From: Plasmodium coatneyi
Taxonomy: Eukaryota > Apicomplexa > Aconoidasida > Haemosporida > Plasmodiidae
Reading direction: 5' to 3'
Length of the DNA stretch: 64,000 bases
Assembly (NCBI RefSeq): GCF_001680005.1
Contig: NC_033569.1
Coordinates: 124,001 to 188,000, forward strand
Within the stretch, counting starts at the first letter, position 1. Each line of letters begins with the position of its first letter. A model generated the notes under the pieces. The model ran no database searches. It was given only the letters and a program-made list of their open reading frames with translations, and was not told the origin of the DNA. Both the position numbers and the translations under genes were made by a program. This document shows positions 43,592-55,039 of the stretch, one piece after another.

Positions 43592-44660
43592 CGTCCAGTG
43601 GAAGGAGGAAGGGGAAGGGGAATGTGTTTCCTTCCCATCCCTCATCAGAGGAAGCATAAATAACCATCATAAAGCTTATATGCAGTGTAGGAAAAAAAAA
43701 AAAAAAGTAGACACTTTCTTCCTTTCTCCTCCATTCCTTTTTCTTTTCGTTCCATTTCTTCCTTTCTCCCTCCCTCCTTCTTCTGTGTACACATTCAATA
43801 ATGAATATACTTTACATATGAATACATAATAAATATATATGTAGCACTGATGGAAGTAAAATTATAGGGGTAAGTAAAAAGTACTCAGTATATGTGGAAT
43901 TCGGTTGTATATGTGCCTACCTGGAGAAAAAAAAAATTTTTTGAAGTGAGAAATAATTCTGAACGGAGGTGTAGAGTGTTCTTTCAATTTAAGTAACATA
44001 ATTTTAGAATTTTTCACTTTAGAAAAGGAAAAATTATATTTTAGAAGGAAAGAGGAAAGAAGGAAAAAATAAGGAATAATAAGAAAGTAATGTGAAAAAA
44101 AAATAAAAGTACTCATGCAGAATCTGAATGTGTGGAAGGAAGAGAAGGAAGTAATAAATAAAGAGCAAACCACATGACACCATCGATCTTCTTTCCAATC
44201 CTCAATTTACCATCCCATTATCCTCCTTCTTTTATACTTAGTAACATTTTTTTATAAGTAATGTGCATAAATTTATATGTACAATTCAACTTTTAGAAAG
44301 AAATTTGTGATCCCTTCAGAAGAGAAGGAAGGAGAAGGAATAAATCCTTAGGAAGGAGGGTCTAAGGAGGAAGGAAGGAGAAGAAGGAATAAATTCTTGA
44401 AGAGAAGAAGAGAAGAGGAGAAGGGCGGTTTTGAATACTTTTAAGTGTGTGTGGGGGAAGGGATTAGGAACTTCGTATACATAATGTTATCGTATGTTTA
44501 TAGTAATGTGTGAAGGGAACAATTGCGCATCTTTCTAAGGCTAATAGGAAGGCTAAAAGCAAATGTTAGGATAAGTACACAATGTACAAAGAAGTATCAT
44601 GTACAAAAGAGGTTTTATGCATTAAAAATATAGGGAAGCAAAAGACAAATTAAGGGAAAA
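43592..44660. other. Intergenic region between two KIR genes
   Basis: About 1.07 kb, purine-rich on the plus strand from about 43880 to 44460. It includes a GGAAGGAGGGTCTAAGGAGG-like element (about 44349-44373) that recurs in introns of other island genes. No gene was seen. Confidence 0.55.
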
Positions 44661-46090
44661 ATGGCGGTAAGTGCAAATGTGAAAATGGGAATTATAAGCT
44701 GAGTATATTCCATGTAATGCATGGAAGTGTACAAGTATAATATAATGTACATATATTTCCCTAATTCTATATTTATAGGAGGACTCATGTTTGAGTCAAT
44801 TACCTTCAAGAGAAATATATAAAAAATTAGGAGAGGGGAAGGAGGAGTGTGATGAAGAAGTCGGCATGAGAAAAGTGAAGGTCGCCTTAGGAGGAATTAG
44901 TAAACTGGAAGGACGTGTTAGCGAAATCATGAAGGCACTTTGCTATATAATGGAAATTAAGGGCAGCAGCAGCAGCCAGAAGATGGAAGATCTAAAGGAA
45001 TGTAAATTCCTTCATTATTATGTGGGCAACGTATTGTCCGGAATATATTCAGATAAAGATGATAGCGATTTCAAGGACACTATGGATGCAGTACGCGGTG
45101 TAATAGATGCTCAGGAGAAAAAATTATGCAAGTGTTTCATGCAACATAGTGATAGAAAGAGCGACTTCAATAATCGGAAGTTATTATTAGACTACACTCA
45201 AGACTACACAGCAATACAGGACAAAATAACAAAAAACGAAAACACATGTTTCGCACAGTATAAAACGTATCTGACAACTGCTGCAGGGGCCTGCAGTGCA
45301 ATGCTAACTGCATGCCAAATCCCAGGGAGGAACACCGGGGAGGATGGGTATTGTACCTTATTCAAGACAGTGTGCGAAGGCAATAATACCAATCTTGGTG
45401 ATAAGGAAACTGTTCCCAAACCATCAGAACTACTAACTCAACTAACTGATGTGGAACAGGCTGAATCAGAAGCTGTAGAAATTCGGGACATTCAAGTTTC
45501 TCCTCGGGGACAGCGGCCCGAAGGAATTCCTGAGACACCTGAAGAAAGTACCCAATCCTCCGCAGCAACCATTGCAGTCCCTTCTGTACTCGGTGTATTG
45601 GGACTACCAACATTCGCTTTCTTTTTATATAAAGTAATTTACCATTGTAACTGAAAGTATGCATAATATAAATGTCGAATATTACACCTTATAAACAGTA
45701 AGTAAAGGGGAAAGTAGCGCTATGTTATATATACATATACGTCGTAAATGTTTCCATTCCTTCTACCATTTCATTCCTTCTCTTTCTTTTTTTCAGTATA
45801 CGTCCTTATTTTCTGGAATTTTTAAGTCTCCTAGAACAAAGAGAAGAATAACTACAGGGAACTTTGACGACATGTTAAGAGAAAATGCTTCGACAACGGA
45901 CTCAACAATAGACTCAATATCAGAGTATACAAATTCCGATTTAACAGCAAATTCTATGGAAACTTCTTCCACCGTAGGAAATTCTACCATATATAATGGT
46001 ACGTCACTTAGAGGAAGAAATACTAGAAAAAACAACAACAATAGAAGGAAACAGAAAAATAGAAATAATATAGCTTATCATCGAACGTGA
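44661..46090 (+). CDS. kir: KIR (pir superfamily) protein, single ectodomain
   Basis: Three phase-0 exons: 44661-44666 (MA), 44779-45633 and 45797-46090; 384 residues. The ectodomain starts with LSQLPSREIYKKLG and contains CKFLHYYVGNVLSG, a Cys-rich central region and NRKLLLDYTQDY. The TM segment (SVLGVLGLPTFAFFLYK) ends at the donor GTAATT. The tail exon starts YTSLFSGIFKSPRTKRR and continues as a Ser/Thr-rich region with STVGNSTIYNG, ending NIAYHRT. The TM followed by a basic, Ser/Thr-rich tail is the KIR signature. The gene follows the two-domain KIR on the same strand. The exact first exon is inferred from ATGGCG next to GTAAGT. Confidence 0.85.
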
Positions 46091-46390
46091 AACATTAAAT
46101 TAAAAGCCTGTTCCTTTAGTTATAAAGGAGTACTGCATGATTCTGCCAAAATATATGTACGGACAATTTCGTCAGACGTGTGCACCATTACTATGTAATA
46201 TAGTACAATGAACAAAAGAAAAAAAGAAATAATAAAGGAAAATAACAGGGAAGGACAATTACGCATATTATTTATATTTAATGGACAAGATTTCTATTCA
46301 ATGGTTCATGTTTTGATAACCTATATTTGTTCTTTGTCTTTGTTCCTGTTGTCTTTTCTTATGTTGTGTACTTCCCGTCCTTCTAGATAA

Positions 46391-46615
46391 TCACTCAGAA
46401 TACGGCGCAGAATATTGTGTCATGGATTCTATTGTAGAATGATCTGTTCCATCTGTTGTTGAACCAAGTGTGTAACTTCCTTCTGTAGAATATTTTTCTG
46501 TGCAAGTGTCCGTTAGGGAGAAAAAATGACGTTCAAATGACCTCCTTCCCTTACTCCTGACCCCATTGCTCCCTCCAAAGGAATGGTTACCAAACCAAGA
46601 AGACCATGGTTTATA
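46391..46615 (-). pseudogene. KIR tail exon, relic on the minus strand
   Basis: An open 75-codon exon starting after a CTTCAG acceptor: YKPWSSWFGNHSFGG..., followed by a Thr/Ser-rich stretch and a stop. The first eleven residues equal the tail of the complete KIR at 63009-63239. No ectodomain exon lies upstream on this strand; instead an oppositely oriented TM-exon fragment begins about 100 bases away. The end lacks the usual GYQN/YHR motif. Interpreted as half of a rearranged KIR gene. Confidence 0.7.
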
Positions 46616-46617
46616 CT

Positions 46618-46720
46618 GAAGGGAAGGAAGGTTGTGTTAGGGCAGTGGTCGATGGGTTGTTAGGTGGGTTGTTAGGTCGGTTGTTAGGTGGGTGGTAGGT
46701 GGAAGGAAGGTTCTTAGGTG
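46618..46720. repeat. GGTTGTTAGGTGG minisatellite (KIR/SICA intron type)
   Basis: Three to four clear GGTTGTTAGGT(G/C)G units and related GGTGGTAGGTGGAAGGAAGG sequence. The reverse complement (CCTAACAACCCACCTA) lies in the TM-to-tail intron of the gene at 48176-49860, and the plus form in intron 1 of the KIR at 61193. Confidence 0.75.
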
Positions 46721-46884
46721 GTGGCACCACCTCCATTCTATCACCATCACAATTAAAGTGCAAATTAAAGTACACCTCAGATTGTCCAATCAACAACAAC
46801 AACACCTCCATCGCCCCTGCTGCTATATTGGGTACACTAGGTACTGTGGGAATTGTAACGACTGTTGCATATTTCCTGTACAGG
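46721..46884 (+). pseudogene. KIR TM-exon fragment, relic on the plus strand
   Basis: The last about 55 codons of a KIR-type ectodomain exon: Gly/Thr-rich linker, Asn run, then SIAPAAILGTLGTVGIVTTVAYFLYR with the donor GTAATA directly after, as in the intact genes. The rest of the ectodomain exon is missing upstream, where the sequence turns into the GGTTGTTAGGTGG repeat, and no tail exon follows downstream. Confidence 0.65.
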
Positions 46885-46991
46885 GTAATAACTATATTTA
46901 CTAATGCACGTTATATACATAGAACATTAGAATGGTATATACAATACACAGATATACATAGATATATATAACTACATATATGTATATGTCC

Positions 46992-47026
<35 letters not shown>

Positions 47027-48175
47027 CACAAATATATCCGTTTATAATATTTTTTAAAACGGAGGGGAAAATAAAAAAAATATATATATATATTCATCAT
47101 TTCTGTTGTCCAAAGTTGTATGTTTACACATAAGGAGTAATGTGTACATGGGTGATACATATTTTTCTACCCTTCCTACTTCTTTTTTTGTTTTTATCTT
47201 CTTCTTATATCCTTTTTCTTTCCTTTTTTTTATCACTATAAGAAATGAAAAGAAAAAAGAAGAGAAAAAGGAATTCAAAAAAAAATAAAGAAAAAAAAAA
47301 AAAGGAAAGAAGAAAAGGAAAAAAAAAAAAAAAAACAAAAAAAAAAGAAAAAGGAAGGGTAAAAAGTAGGAGAAGAAAGGGAAGTGTGCAGGAGTGTGCA
47401 CCTATGGGAGAAAGGGTATGAAGTTATAAAGGAAGGTATAAAAGGAAGAAAACAAATGGAAGAAAGAATAAGAATGGAAGGAAAGAGAGTAAAAGAAAGG
47501 GTGTGAAAGGAACAAAGAGAGTGAAGGAAAGGGAGTGAAGTTCAGGGTGTGAAAGCAGGTTCAGGGTTCAAGTTCAACAATGTGGTCTGCTAAGTTTTTT
47601 AGGGGGGTGCTGAGGAGTAAGGTGTATTAGAAAAGAAAAGAAAAAAAAGAATAAAAAAAAAAAAAAAGGAAAAAAATAAGAGAAAGAAAATTGAGGAAAG
47701 CGAAAGTAAAGAAAGAAAATGTGTGCACGTCCTGTGTGCGCAATATGTGTATAGTACTTAATGATGTATTATTATTACCTAATTAAGTAAACGATTTCGA
47801 TTTTGCATTGAATGTATAGCATTGCTGATTTCCATTCATTGAATAAATAGTGGTAAAAAGAAAGAAAAAAGAAGAAAGGTTTAAGGTGTAAGGAAGGAAA
47901 GCTTAAGGGAAAAGAAAAAGAAGGTTAAAGAAAAGTTGTAAAGAAAAAAGATTTAAAGAAGGAAGAAAAGAAAAAGTGTAAAGGAGGAAGGTTTAAGGAA
48001 AGAAGAATAGAAGAAGGAAGGTGTAAAGAAGAAAAGGTGTAAAAAAGGAAGATTTAAAGAGAAAGAGAAGCTTAAAGGAAAGGTGTAAAGAAGGAAGGTT
48101 TAAGGAAAAAAAGAAGAGAATAAGGAAATAAGATTAAAGGAAGATAAGTGTGTTGTAATGTGAAAATATAGTACC
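46885..48175. other. Purine-rich spacer upstream of the SICA-like gene
   Basis: About 1.3 kb. An AT microsatellite (about 46990-47020) is followed from about 47225 by almost uninterrupted purine sequence on the plus strand up to about 48150, with loose repeats of AAGGTGTAAAGAAGGAAGGTTTAA. No gene was seen. It may include the promoter of the gene at 48176. Confidence 0.6.
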
Positions 48176-49860
48176 ATGGTAGAACCTAATGAAGAACTAT
48201 GGAAAAAATGGCTAAAGCAATGGTTGCAAAGTACAGGGGGGACATTTCAGAAGGGGCAAATTCAAGTAAAGGAATATAAGGATAAAGGAGGAGGAGCATT
48301 GCTAAGGAGGGCAAATATAAATATATATGTGCGCGCTTGCACAGGAACCATTTGCATAAAGATGTGGTACACACTACATTAGTTGCTTATGTACTTTTAT
48401 GTGTGTGTATGTCTAACCTCTTTATATACGTTTTGTAGGATGAGTTGTGGATTGATTTGGACAGAACGTTCCAAAAGTTAGTAACTCGGTTGAGTCCACC
48501 GGGAGGGAAAGAAGTAAGTACATTTTGTGGTGGAGTCAGTTGGCCTGAGGAAAAGAAGGACAAAACGCAGGAGAATGATATGAAAGAAATGTGTAAAGGT
48601 ATTGCCGAAATAATATATTTCAAGAATGGAATACAACCGGGCCAAGAGAAAAGTAAGAGGAACATAGGGGATGGAACTGTTGAACAGAATATTGATGAAG
48701 TGGAAAATTATAAGCGATGCATAGTTGGAATGATTGCTATGTTAGCGTTTTATCCAAAACATTGCCGGTTTAAGAATATTACTGAATACATAGTAGGAAA
48801 AGTAGAAGGAGAGCTGTTATCGAAATATAGCGAGAAGGGGAGGAACTTTGATAAGTGTAAAAACGTGGATATTCCAGGTTTACTTATCGGTAAAGCAGTT
48901 TTTGCGGATAAAATTAGACAATGGGCACTTGATGATAAGAGGAAGGCGCAAAAGGACTCCAGTGGAAAGAGTGCAATTAGAAGAGTAGGAAGTGTGATGC
49001 AGGTAGGTTCAACTTATTGTGGGAGAGAAACTGAACTGAATCTACGAAGTCTGGATGAGAAGGACAAACAAAATATTGCCAAGTTATTAGGAATAAATCA
49101 CGATGATAAGGAAAGTAGTAGTAAACTGAACCTACTGGACATACTAATAAATGATGATGATACTAAGTTCACCTTATCGAAAGACGAATTGAATGAAATA
49201 TTTAAGGACGTAGTGAATAAGGGAGCAACTCCAGGGAAGGTGGACTCTGACACCATAGAACAGGCAATACAACAGTTACAGGAGGAAATTGAAAAAAAAA
49301 TACGGGAAACTGATCCATCACAACCAGCAGCACTAGCACAATCACAATTATCACCAGTAGCAGCACCGCTAACATCACAACAACATGGATCCTCTTCTAA
49401 TGGTGGAGGAATTCTTACCACCCTAACTTCTGCTCTGTCTGTTCCTGGGACAGCCATTCCTGCACTTGCAGGAGCATTGGCCCTACCAGCAGCTTTGTCC
49501 GCTTTCTTCCTTTACAAGGTAAGAACACAAACAACCTTGCTTCCACCCACACACCCACACGCCCTAACAACCCACCTAGCACCACCCTAACAACGTTCAT
49601 TCTAACACCAGAATAACACCATAACACCTCTTTTTCATTTTTGTTTTTGGTATAAATGACACTTCTCCTTTCAGAAGCATAAGCTCTCTGGGAACAAGAG
49701 AAAAAAAAGATCCGATAGGAGAGAATTTTATGAGTTTGGGGATGACGACTATGTCACTTTTACAGAATATTCAAGATCAAACTTAACAGAAGGAACCAGT
49801 TCATCCGAATATTCAATTCCATACACCACCACCACTACATCATCATCATCTAGAAGATGA
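48176..49860 (+). CDS. SICA-alpha-like ectodomain on a KIR-like membrane anchor and tail
   Basis: Three exons: 48176-48265 (donor GTAAAG, the least certain junction), 48439-49518 and 49675-49860; 451 residues. Exon 1 (MVEPNEELWKKWLKQWLQ) resembles SICAvar first exons. Exon 2 holds a Cys-poor domain with MKEMCKGIAEIIYF, YKRCIVGMIAMLAFYPKHC, GLLIGKAVFADKIRQW and TLSKDELNEIF, which I relate to the SICA extracellular alpha domain. A Gln/Ala/Ser linker leads to a TM segment (GTAIPALAGALALPAALSAFFLYK) ending at the donor, as in KIRs. The tail exon is short and Ser/Thr-rich (NKRKKRSDRREFYEFG to SSSSRR), unlike the long conserved SICAvar cytoplasmic exon. No SICA beta domains are present. Could be a short SICAvar type, a chimera, or a separate family. 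Confidence 0.65.
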
Positions 49861-50035
49861 TCATCTGGTAGATGAATGAACAGCGTCTTTAGATGAACGA
49901 TCATCTGGTAGGATGATGGATGAAAATCATCTTCTTCCTTAGATGACAACGAACAAACAACAACAACAACATCTTCTTCTTCAGATGATAGCGAACATCT
50001 GCTAGATGAACGCACATCTACTTCTCAGATGATTA
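49850..50035. repeat. AGATGA/CATCT repeat region, copy 1
   Basis: Loose repeats built on AGATGA and CATCTGGTAGATGAA start in the last codons of the preceding gene and continue to about 50035, interspersed with AACAACAACA. A related block in the opposite orientation lies at 54415-54600. Confidence 0.7.
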
Positions 50036-50780
50036 TATATAATACTTTGCGCAATGTTGCATTTGTCATGTACGCTTACGCACACTGAAATGAAATACAC
50101 CAAAATACAATGCGCCTACACTAAAATAGTAATACACCCCCCGTTACCCCTCCCCCTACGCACCTAAAACCTGAAAAAAACCTTCTACCTCTTACACCCC
50201 ATCTTAAACCCCTTCCATACACCTACACCTAATGAAAAAAATTCCACCCCTTTTCCACCTATATCAAAGGCACAATTCATTTTTTTTTCTTTAAATACTT
50301 TATATCCACCCTTAAATAGAAATTAAAATAATAAAAATTTTTTGAGTGCGAACTCATATAATTTTAATTTTTTTTTTTGAAGGGAATAAAATATATTCAT
50401 TACACAGTTCAAACGAACGAAGGAAACGATGTAGTTGAAGGGGCGTGAAGGGAAGGGGTGTGGAAGGAAGGGGATGGTCGGAACACACACAATTGGGGAG
50501 GGGTGTGTATATTAATTTTTTACAGAGAATACGAACCACTCCTACTACATTTGAACTTAAAAATTTTAGAGAAACATAAAATGTAATAATGAAATCAAAT
50601 TTTTTACCATTATTTTAAATTATCACATCCGTTTGCATTAATTATTATTGTTCACATTCCAATTATTTTTAATATAAGCTACCTTCATACACACATTTAG
50701 AAAAAAAACAGTAGCTTATGTGCGAAAAAATCTTAGATTAAAACATTTTCCACATTTAAAAAAAAAAAAAAACAAGCAAA
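50036..50780. other. Upstream region of the two-TM protein
   Basis: About 0.75 kb, C-rich then strongly AT-rich, ending in an A tract just before the ATG at 50781. No gene was seen; it probably holds the promoter and 5' UTR. Confidence 0.5.
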
Positions 50781-51733
50781 ATGGCACCTTTCACAAAACT
50801 TTCCATACTTCTCACCGTCGCCATACTTTACTCCTCGTGGACGCAACATACTAACTACGTAAGATAGAAGCTGTTTTTACATTTTTTTTCTTTAGAAATT
50901 TGACACACACATAAACAAATACATACATTCATTATGGTTTTGAATGAATATTTGTTTTCTCCATTTTTAAACTAACATTAGAAAGAGAAAAGAAAAATTT
51001 TTTTTTTTTGTTTCTTTTTGCTGAGTGAGGAGGGGCTTAGAAGGAAGGTTGTTAGGGGTGAAAGGAAGGAGGATGGGGGAAGGGAAATTCCCCTTCCCCC
51101 CGCCCTCCTTCTTTCATTTTTTAATGGTAATACTTATACACTATGATTTATGAACACACATTCCTTACCACTTTCTCTTTTTCCTTTTTTTAGGTGAATG
51201 CAATAAGCACATATGATTCGTCAGATTTGAGCAGTGTAGGATCATCTATAAGGACAACTAGCACAAGAACAACGTTGCAGGGAAGTCCATTTTCTCATAA
51301 AAGTGATAATAATGAACATCCTCCCTTTAGAAGCACCTCCCTAAAGGAACCATATGAAGGAAGGAATAAAAGAAATAAAAAAAATAGAAGTGTGCGAGAC
51401 AAGTGTCGAAGGTTGTATAACAAATGTAAATATGGGAAATTTAAACATAGAACCCTACTACTACTTATATTGGGTATGTTGACCCTGTGCTTATTAATTC
51501 TACATTTTGTGAGCTCAGGTGAAGTAGCTTCTCTTGATTTCCCTGGAAATTTTTTATCAGAAGCAAAAAGAGCTAACCCCCTACTTTCGAGTCCTCAAGG
51601 TATTTCTACGTGGGCACCTGCAATTGTCGGTGTAATGACACTTATTGCAATAGGTGCTTTGCTTGGATTCTACTACTTCAGAGCAAGAAAAAAATACATC
51701 CAACGATACAAATACAAAAAATACAAACTATAA
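50781..51733 (+). CDS. Two-exon, two-TM putative exported protein
   Basis: Exons 50781-50858 (26 codons, MAPFTKLSILLTVAILYSSW then THTNY, donor GTAAGA) and 51194-51733; 205 residues. Exon 1 encodes a signal-peptide-like hydrophobic start, and the short intron right after it is the common layout of Plasmodium exported-protein genes. The middle is Ser/Thr/Asn- and Arg/Lys-rich (about 27-105). Two further hydrophobic segments follow: LLLLILGMLTLCLLILHFV (about 109-127) and WAPAIVGVMTLIAIGALLGF (about 163-182), ending in a basic Tyr/Lys-rich tail. No canonical RxLx(E/Q/D) PEXEL is seen; RRLYN and RTTLQ are only near-matches. It is not a KIR. Possibly a member of a lineage-specific exported family; no name is assigned. 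Confidence 0.75.
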
Positions 51734-51958
51734 ATACAAATTATAAATTATAAGTTGTACTTTGTAAGTGTGGAATGTTTTTCCCTACTTTTTTTTTCCT
51801 TTCTTCTCACTTAAAGTGCACACTTTAAGTAATATGTTATTTAAATGAAGAAAAATGTGCACACTTTTAAATAATGTATATGCCATTTCAAATAAAAAAG
51901 TGGATTGCAAACGCACACACTAATTATATAATTAATGTGAATGGAGAAGGGGGAGACG
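51734..51958. other. Convergent spacer
   Basis: Short AT-rich spacer between the two-TM gene and the KIR on the minus strand; nothing recognised. Confidence 0.5.
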
Positions 51959-53380
51959 TTATATGCGATGATAACCTACATTCCTGCGTTGCCTCTGCTG
52001 TTGTCGCTGTCTTCCATTATTATTTTTACTTGTTCCTCTGGTATGTGTTGTAGTAGTATATGGGACAGAAGAATATACTGTGTTAGAATCCTCCATTATT
52101 GAATTTTCTGTAGAATATAATGTTGTTGAGGTATCGTCATCCGTTGAAGTTAGAGTGTCAAATTCATTCCTACTGATGGATCTTTTTCCCCTGTTTCTCG
52201 TCTTGGTGCTCCTGCCACTACTGCCATCCACGAAGAAGTCTTTTATAAAAGAAAATGCAGAAGTGTACTAAGAAAAGAAATGGGAAGGAAATAGATAGAA
52301 GGGAAGTGAGGGGATGGGAGGATGGAAGAAAGGAACAATGGAAATTTATATTACATGTACATAACACAATTTATTCTATATTTCTACTTTTAAGTAGGAA
52401 ATAAATATGTAAATTAAATGTTATAACTCATATCCTTATTATTGTTGTAATTGTACATTGTACCTTATATAAAAAGAATAGGATGGTAGGAAGACCAAGT
52501 ATTCCTAGGATGGAAGGAATAATAGAGGCGGCCGTACTCCTACTACTACCTTGAGGAGCAGTTCCCCCAGAAGTGGTTGCTTCAGGTGCTTCAAGACGCT
52601 GATCACCTTCAGTATGGTGTGCACCCTGCACAGGTGCCTCAACTGTTATTTCTAACTTTTTTTTACATTCTAAAGTTTTAAGTTTTTCACAGAAATTTTT
52701 ATAGGAGCTGCTGAATTCCATGCAATATTGTTCATCTTTTGTTTTACCTTCCCCCTGTTCGCAATATGTAGTCACTTCTTTACATGCCTCCTCAGCGTCT
52801 CCCTCGTAGTGTGTCCATTCCTCTACACACTTGGGATTGTCCCCCTCCAAGTACTTTTCTATACTTTTATGATCATGGTAAAAGTTGAATACTTTTCTTC
52901 TATACTTGGCAATATCATCATCAGCATCGTCATATTCAGTGTTACATTTATTTTCGCCGTTCGTAACATCTTTTAGGGTATCGTATATTACGTGCAGGGC
53001 GTCCTTCAGAATATAACCGTATGATTCCTGGTGGAAATCTTTCCTTACCCAATGATAAAAAAAACGACAAGGTCTGTAATCTTCAACATCGGTCTCAGAT
53101 TTTAACTGTTCCTTCAGTTTGCACGCGACACAATAAGCGTACGCAATCGTCTTCCTTATACCTTTAACTTGTGGGTATGTACCTAATGCAGTTTCTAAAG
53201 CTTTATCCAATGTGTCCTTCCAGGTATTATCTAGGATACATTTGCCACTAGAAGCATCCCAAAATTTCTGGTAGAAATTTTTATTGGAAGGTAAATTCTT
53301 TTCATTCAGATCCTTCAACTATATATAATTGGCAGGCAGAAGTGGTAGTAGGAGGAGGAAGAGTGGAAGGGGTGTGTGGA

Positions 53381-53413
<33 letters not shown>

Positions 53414-53622
53414 TGTAGGTATACTCCTATAGATCTCATACATTCTTTATTATTTTACATTACTTCGTCGTATATATAAGAAGGTATTATATATGTACAT
53501 TCCTTTCTATGTGCATATTATATATGCTCTCCCCCTTTTATGTGCACATATTATGTACTTAGTCAAACTAAACAGAGGAAGGATTAGTCCTCCATATTAT
53601 TTTCCCTTACCATTGATGACAT
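51959..53622 (-). CDS. kir: KIR (pir superfamily) protein, single ectodomain
   Basis: Three phase-0 exons: 53622-53611 (MSSM, donor GTAAGG), 53318-52464 and 52267-51959; 391 residues. The ectodomain begins LKDLNEKNLPSNKNFYQKF and has CRFFYHWVRKDF, FNFYHDHKSI and several paired Cys. The TM segment (SIIPSILGILGLPTILFFLYK) ends at the donor. The tail starts YTSAFSFIKDFFVDG and continues with Arg/Ser/Thr-rich sequence to NVGYHRI. The mini-exon 1 is inferred from an ATG block next to a good donor 292 bases upstream; other ATGs could be used. It converges on the two-TM gene and diverges from nothing nearby. Confidence 0.82.
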
Positions 53623-55039
53623 GTTTTATGTGCGCAAATGTACATATATTTTTGTATATAATGGAATTTATATTTTAAAAGTTATGTTCTTATAAATACA
53701 TTCAACAGGGGTGGTGGTGGTGGGGGTGTATAAGCACTTTGTGTGTGTATGTGTTTTTGTTCCATAATGATTATGAATATCAAACATTCTATATTTCTAT
53801 CCCGCAAAGATTGTACACATACTGTTCAAAAATTTCAAAGTAATGATAACCTTATACATATATGTATTAAATTATTCCCTTTATACTAGTACGCCGTAAA
53901 TAGAAGCAGATATGTACTGGAAGAGCAATACATAAAAAAAGGAGAACTACTGTCGAATTTTTTTCCCATGTGCGTTCCTCTTTATACATTTTATTCTATT
54001 ATGGAATTGTGTGTGGTTATACTTCGAATACTATATATAATTACGTGCATGCACTCATGTTACTATATATATAATAACGGCGGAATTTTTCTATTTGTGC
54101 CAAAAATTTCAGCATATACGTTATTCATTTAATGTTTTTCCCCTTTTTAAAATTTCGGAATATTATGCAAAAAAATGTTCATATATATATGTTTAGTGCA
54201 GTTCATATATGCGAAGAGCACTTTTTTTTCTTCCTTCTTTTCTTTTATTTTTCAATTAGTATAATGCTAAGAACTATTTTATATAAGGTGTTTATCACAT
54301 TCCTTGATCTATCCCCTCCCTCCTTCCCCCACACCGCCTTTTATTCTAGATTATATTTTTATATATATTAATGTTCCCCCTTTCCCCCCTTTTTATTTTA
54401 TTTGTTCTTTATCATCTGTGAAGATGTTCATGTTGTTGTTCTTCCTTATCATCGGAGAAGAAGATGTTGTTATTGTTGTTCATTCATCTACCAGATGAAT
54501 CACCATCTAAGTTGTTCATCTACATGATCACCATCCATGTAGATGTTCATCCATCATCTACCAGATGTTCGTTCATCTGAGAAGAAGATGTTGTTTGTTC
54601 CTTTATAAAACGTAATACAAAAACATGAAGAATGAATTGAATATAAAGTGATTGCAAATAAATTTTTATTATACCATAGGGGTTAAAAAAAAAAAAAAGA
54701 GGAAGAAATATATATCTTGTCCTTTTATCACCTTATTATAGTATATAGTAAAAGAGCCCCCCCCAAAAAATAAAAGAAACAAATTACTGAAATTCACGAA
54801 TATGCAAAAAAAAAAAATAATTACATGAGGGAGGGAAAAGAACAAAAAGGAAGAAGCTCAAAAAAAGAGAAGAAAAATATAATGGAAAAAGAAAATAGAA
54901 AGGGACGGAAAAAAAAGGAAGAAAAATGTTATTCTGTTCCTGTACAATGCATATAAACTGTATACGGACTTTCCGGTTATTTATGCTTCCTTTCCCTTCA
55001 GGGGAGGTTAAACATTACACATTACAAATGGGTTTTACA
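53623..55039. other. Spacer between two minus-strand KIR genes
   Basis: About 1.4 kb, AT-rich, with a GGTGGTGGTGG run near 53711 and the second AGATGA/CATCT repeat block at 54415-54600. No gene was seen. (An AT repeat at 53388-53414 lies in the first intron of the KIR to the left.). Confidence 0.55.
54415..54600. repeat. AGATGA/CATCT repeat region, copy 2, inverted relative to copy 1
   Basis: Contains TTCATCTACCAGATGAA and GAAGATGTTGTT-type elements. Its reverse complement shares CATCTGGTAGATGAATGAACA and AACATCTTCTTCT with the block at 49850-50035. It lies about 440 bases 3' of the stop of the KIR at 55040. Confidence 0.65.

Noticed and set aside
51400..51425. PEXEL export motif in the two-TM protein
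   Set aside because: RRLYN lacks the acidic or polar fifth residue of RxLx(E/Q/D), so it was not called.
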